Shown here: positions 61,499-64,000 of the stretch, one piece after another
Position numbering within the stretch: the stretch's first letter is position 1
How the letters are laid out: the number at the start of each line of letters is the position of its first letter
Source of the DNA: CAIWHR01 sp963830485
Lineage (GTDB): Bacteria; Pseudomonadota; Gammaproteobacteria; Burkholderiales; Casimicrobiaceae
Direction of reading: 5' to 3'
NCBI GenBank assembly: GCA_963830485.1
Contig: CAWHNE010000001.1
Coordinates: 1 to 64,000 of the forward strand
Length of the DNA: 64,000 nt
Notes under the pieces: model-generated
The model's input: only the letters and a program-made list of their open reading frames with translations
The model's database searches: none
What the model was told of the DNA's origin: nothing
Translations under genes and position numbers: made by a program

Positions 61499-62397
61499 TG
61501 GTCGACTTCATCGACCGCCATCGCGACCAGTACGGGGTCGAGCCGATCTGCGCGCAGCTGCCGATCGCCCCGTCGCAATACTACGAGCACAAGGCCCGCC
61601 AGGCCGATCCGCAACGGCGGCCGCCGCGGTTGCGTCGCGATGAGGTGCTGCTGCCGGAGATTCGCCGTGTCCACGAGGAGAACTTCGGCGTCTACGGCGC
61701 ACGCAAGGTGTGGCGGCAACTCGGCCGCGAGGAGATCACAGTTGCTCGCTGCACGGTCGAGCGGCTGATGCACGCGCTGGGTCTGGAAGGGGCCGTACGT
61801 GGCCGCAAGTGCCGGACCACGGTGGCGGACGACGGCGCCGAACGACCGCTCGATCGCGTCAATCGGCAGTTCCAGGCGACGCGTCCCAACCAGCTGTGGG
61901 TGGCGGACTTTACCTACGTCGCGACGTGGGCGGGGTTCGTGTACGTGGCCTTCGTGATCGACGTGTTCGCCCGCCGCATCATCGGCTGGCGGGTGGCGCG
62001 CTCGATGCACGCCGAGCTGGTCCTCGACGCCTTGGAGCAGGCGATCTGGTCGCGCTCGGGAATCGAGGGCGTCGTGCATCACAGCGATCGTGGCAGCCAG
62101 TACCTGTCGATTCGCTACTCCGAGCGTCTGGCCGAGGCGGGTGCCCAGCCGTCGGTGGGCAGCGTGGGTGATTCCTACGACAACGCACTCGCCGAAACCA
62201 TCATCGGCCTGTTCAAGACCGAGATCATTCACCGCCGCGGTCCGTGGCGGAATCTGGAGGCCGTCGAGTACGCAACGCTGGAATGGGTCGACTGGTTCAA
62301 CCATCGCCGGCTGCTCGAACCGATCGGCAACATTCCGCCGGCGGAACTCGAGGCCACGTATCATCAATCAACGAGTCAGTTGCCGATGGCGGCCTGA
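61498..62397 (+). CDS. IS3 orfB (DDE transposase)
   Basis: About 299 residues from ATG 61498: MVDFIDRHRDQYGVEPICAQ, LPIAPSQYYEHKARQADPQR, RRVHEENFGVYGARKVWRQL, then the rve core: NQLWVADFTYVATWAGFVYV (first Asp), VVHHSDRGSQYLSIRYSERL (second Asp), and SYDNALAETIIGLFKTEIIH (Glu), ending STSQLPMAA. The frame is open throughout and the DDE residues are present, so this copy could be active if the orfA break is a sequence error. Confidence 0.92.
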   Translation: MVDFIDRHRDQYGVEPICAQLPIAPSQYYEHKARQADPQRRPPRLRRDEVLLPEIRRVHEENFGVYGARKVWRQLGREEITVARCTVERLMHALGLEGAVRGRKCRTTVADDGAERPLDRVNRQFQATRPNQLWVADFTYVATWAGFVYVAFVIDVFARRIIGWRVARSMHAELVLDALEQAIWSRSGIEGVVHHSDRGSQYLSIRYSERLAEAGAQPSVGSVGDSYDNALAETIIGLFKTEIIHRRGPWRNLEAVEYATLEWVDWFNHRRLLEPIGNIPPAELEATYHQSTSQLPMAA

Positions 62398-62548
62398 CTC
62401 ACACTCGGAGCTCTCCGGAAAAGCCGGGGCGGTTCACTCCGAATCGCCTAGGCGCGTGTGACTATCGTGAATCATTGACCGTGGTCAAGGCGTTTCCTGC
62501 TTTCGTGCAGTACAAAGAAGGTGTATTTGTTCTATTAAGGGCGGGACA

Positions 62549-62743
62549 ATGTCGACGATTGTCGTCGCACGCGAAAATTCCTCTCGGTCCTTGAGCGCGA
62601 AACTGCTCAAACCGGAGGAAAACCGCGACGCCGTCGATGCAGCTTGCATTGCGCGAGCAATTGCGCAACGTATGGATCCCGAATGGCGCGAGTTTGTCGC
62701 TCAAGAACAGTTCGAGCGCATGATCGCTTCGTTCAGGCTTTAG
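62549..62743 (+). CDS. Small hypothetical protein
   Basis: A 64-residue frame: MSTIVVARENSSRSLSAKLL, KPEENRDAVDAACIARAIAQ, RMDPEWREFVAQEQFERMIA, SFRL. The composition looks coding and helical. GGGCGGGAC precedes ATG 62549. No family is recognised. Confidence 0.4.
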   Translation: MSTIVVARENSSRSLSAKLLKPEENRDAVDAACIARAIAQRMDPEWREFVAQEQFERMIASFRL

Positions 62744-63469
62744 AGAGGTCGAACCGCTCCCATAGGGGATGGGCTGGTCGCCGCGCGTGAGTTCGAGCGG
62801 GCTTGCCGCCGTCAATGCCTGGTCGGCAAGATGTCAACGCTCCCGGAGACTCGAGACGGCCTCGCAGTTGAGCTAGGACGGTGCGAGCGTCGGCCGCAGT
62901 CGACTTCGGTGCGTCAATGATTTCCTCTGCAATGACATCGGAGCAACTCACGCGCGTAGCGCACTAGCTCGGCGATCGTGTGCGCCTCCGCTGTGCTCCG
63001 GCAATTATTCGCGTCGCATCGAATTCAGACTGATATCCCCATCCACGATCAGGCGACGCCCGGCGCCAGCCGGGTAACTAGCTGCCGCCGGTCAATGACC
63101 GCAATCCGGAAAGTTTCAAACCCAAGTCGGATGTCCCAGGACCTGGCCGGTCAGCGACCGTCGAGTCTGAACGCGATCAGTTTGACCGCCGACGGGCGCT
63201 TGTCGACCCAACCCGGACGGCCGAGTCTCTACGAAGCAGACGTTAAATGGTTCGCATGAAGCACCGCCGCGGCACGGCGTGCCGAGGGTAACGCGGCTGC
63301 AACGGGAACTGCGCTTGCGACGCTTGACCCGGACAAGCGAACTCACAATAATTCTCCGTCAGGGTGAGCGAATCCCTTCGTCGCCGTCCGCGCGATTTTG
63401 CGGGCTGTTGCAATCGAGCGCGGGTTGAAGATGAGGCACAATGCGACCTTGCATAGGAGACACCCGAAG
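62744..63469. other. 730-base stretch with no confident gene
   Basis: A minus-strand frame at 62733-62951 begins MSCSDVIAEEIIDAPKSTAA and ARTVLAQLRGRLESPG and may be a remnant of a small regulator or antitoxin. Other frames lack coding character. The promoter of the glyoxalase gene probably lies in the last 100 bases. Confidence 0.4.
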
Positions 63470-63868
63470 ATGGCCAAGCTCATCCACACCATGGTTCGCG
63501 TGCTTGACCTCGAACGGTCGCTCCGTTTCTATCGCGAGGCCTTCGGTCTCGAGGAGGCGCATCGTCTCGACTTCCCTACGTTTGCGCTGGCGTATCTCAG
63601 GAACCGGGAGAACGACTTCGAAGTCGAGCTCACGGTAAACAAGGACCGGAAGGAACCTTATACGCATGGCGACGGCTACGGCCATTTCGCCGTCTGCGTC
63701 GACGACGTGGCACGCGAGCGCGACCGGCTCGCGCAGCTCGGCTGCGCACCCGGGGACGTCAAGGAGTTCAAGGATGGCGCCGGCGCTCTGCTCGCACGTT
63801 ACTTCTTTGTCCAGGATCCGGACGGCTACAAGATCGAGGTGCTCGAGCGCCACGGTCACTACCGCTAG
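63470..63868 (+). CDS. gloA: Lactoylglutathione lyase (glyoxalase I)
   Basis: A 132-residue intact VOC-fold protein that isomerises the methylglyoxal-glutathione adduct. MAKLIHTMVRVLDLERSLRF contains the first metal ligand His near residue 6. RNRENDFEVELTVN holds Glu, GDGYGHFAVCVDDV the second His, and DPDGYKIEVLERHGHYR the final Glu. AGGAGA lies nine bases before ATG 63470. Length is normal for the dimeric Ni-dependent type. It stands alone, without frameshifts. Confidence 0.9.
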   Translation: MAKLIHTMVRVLDLERSLRFYREAFGLEEAHRLDFPTFALAYLRNRENDFEVELTVNKDRKEPYTHGDGYGHFAVCVDDVARERDRLAQLGCAPGDVKEFKDGAGALLARYFFVQDPDGYKIEVLERHGHYR

Positions 63869-63942
63869 CCAGGCGCACGCGGGCGAATGATGCACGGCAA
63901 ACGCGAGGGGCGATACCCCGCGCTCCACGATCGGAGGAGAGC

Positions 63943-64000
63943 ATGGAAATCATCTTGAAATCCACGTCGGCTGAACACGAGCACGGACCGGCGCAACCGC
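63943..64000 (+). CDS. Start of an unidentified gene (partial)
   Basis: An AGGAGA ribosome site precedes ATG 63943, and the frame MEIILKSTSAEHEHGPAQP is open to the window edge. Nineteen codons are not enough to identify the product. Confidence 0.5.
   Translation, partial: MEIILKSTSAEHEHGPAQP

Larger units (their letters stand above)
61127..62436. mobile_element. IS3-family insertion sequence with 3-bp target duplication
   Basis: 1,310 bp. The ends are TGAACCGCCCCGG (61127 onward) and its complement ending at 62436, with TTCCCGGAGA/TTTCCGGAGA continuing the match. The three bases outside each end are CTC (61124-61126 and 62437-62439), a likely target-site duplication. It carries orfA and orfB in the usual -1 arrangement. 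Confidence 0.9.

Noticed and set aside
61177..62397. A single fused IS3 orfAB protein
   Set aside because: The continuous frame is produced by one extra base near 61352; the leucine-zipper end of orfA is in the other frame, so the usual two-frame structure holds.
42429..64000. CRISPR array or phage attachment core
   Set aside because: I looked for regularly spaced repeats and for a second copy of the tRNA 3' end. The only repeats are the IS ends, the 26-bp tandem pair and the 25-bp pair.

Overview
The window reads as a high-GC (about 70%) betaproteobacterial chromosome, probably Burkholderiales-like. The reasons are the order surE-pcm-nlpD-rpoS, an alaC-hom-thrC threonine block, and a moxR-DUF58-tgpA operon. 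This is inference from gene content and order; no 16S gene is present. Many conserved genes in the first 42 kb are broken by single-base frameshifts. Every one I resolved by reading is best explained by one extra base, with residue conservation intact on both sides, so I treat these as probable uncorrected long-read errors and annotate across them.

Region 1 (1-42.5 kb, core chromosome): a CoA-transferase, a very large CPBP membrane protease, a peptide-type ABC binding protein, hrpA, a DUF1631 protein, a molybdopterin-binding-domain protein, a MaoC-type hydratase, pyrD, mltB and pgi. A Fur-like palindrome precedes an iron-binding protein gene, followed by a convergent two-domain iron permease. 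Next come surE-pcm-nlpD-rpoS, with rpoS overlapping tgpA tail to tail. The stretch from 29.8 to 35.3 kb carries a deacetylase-family gene, a Rieske protein with an ABC-2 exporter, a HEXXGH metalloprotein and a methyltransferase. The core ends with alaC, hom, thrC, a C13 (legumain-type) peptidase, an fbpC-type ATPase, and an initiator tRNA with a clear sigma-70 promoter and a terminator.

Region 2 (42.5-48 kb, accessory): short, poorly conserved or degenerate genes, including a GDCCVxC protein, a small lipoprotein, a frameshifted exported-protein remnant and several small hypothetical proteins. It also holds a 25-bp direct repeat and long stretches with no convincing gene.

Region 3 (48-55 kb): a largely intact block of a FecR-domain protein divergent from a CHASE2-cyclase, followed by a three-heme cytochrome lipoprotein and an outer-membrane beta-barrel protein. 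The layout suggests a periplasm-to-cAMP sensing module joined to an envelope redox or porin pair. It is the best candidate here for an undescribed system.

Region 4 (55-64 kb, mobile-element rich): two orphan PF04392-type substrate-binding protein genes flank an IS1182-type element. Then follow a 162-bp MITE-like element, an IS30 element and an IS3 element with a 3-bp target duplication. The window ends with a glyoxalase I gene and the start of another gene.
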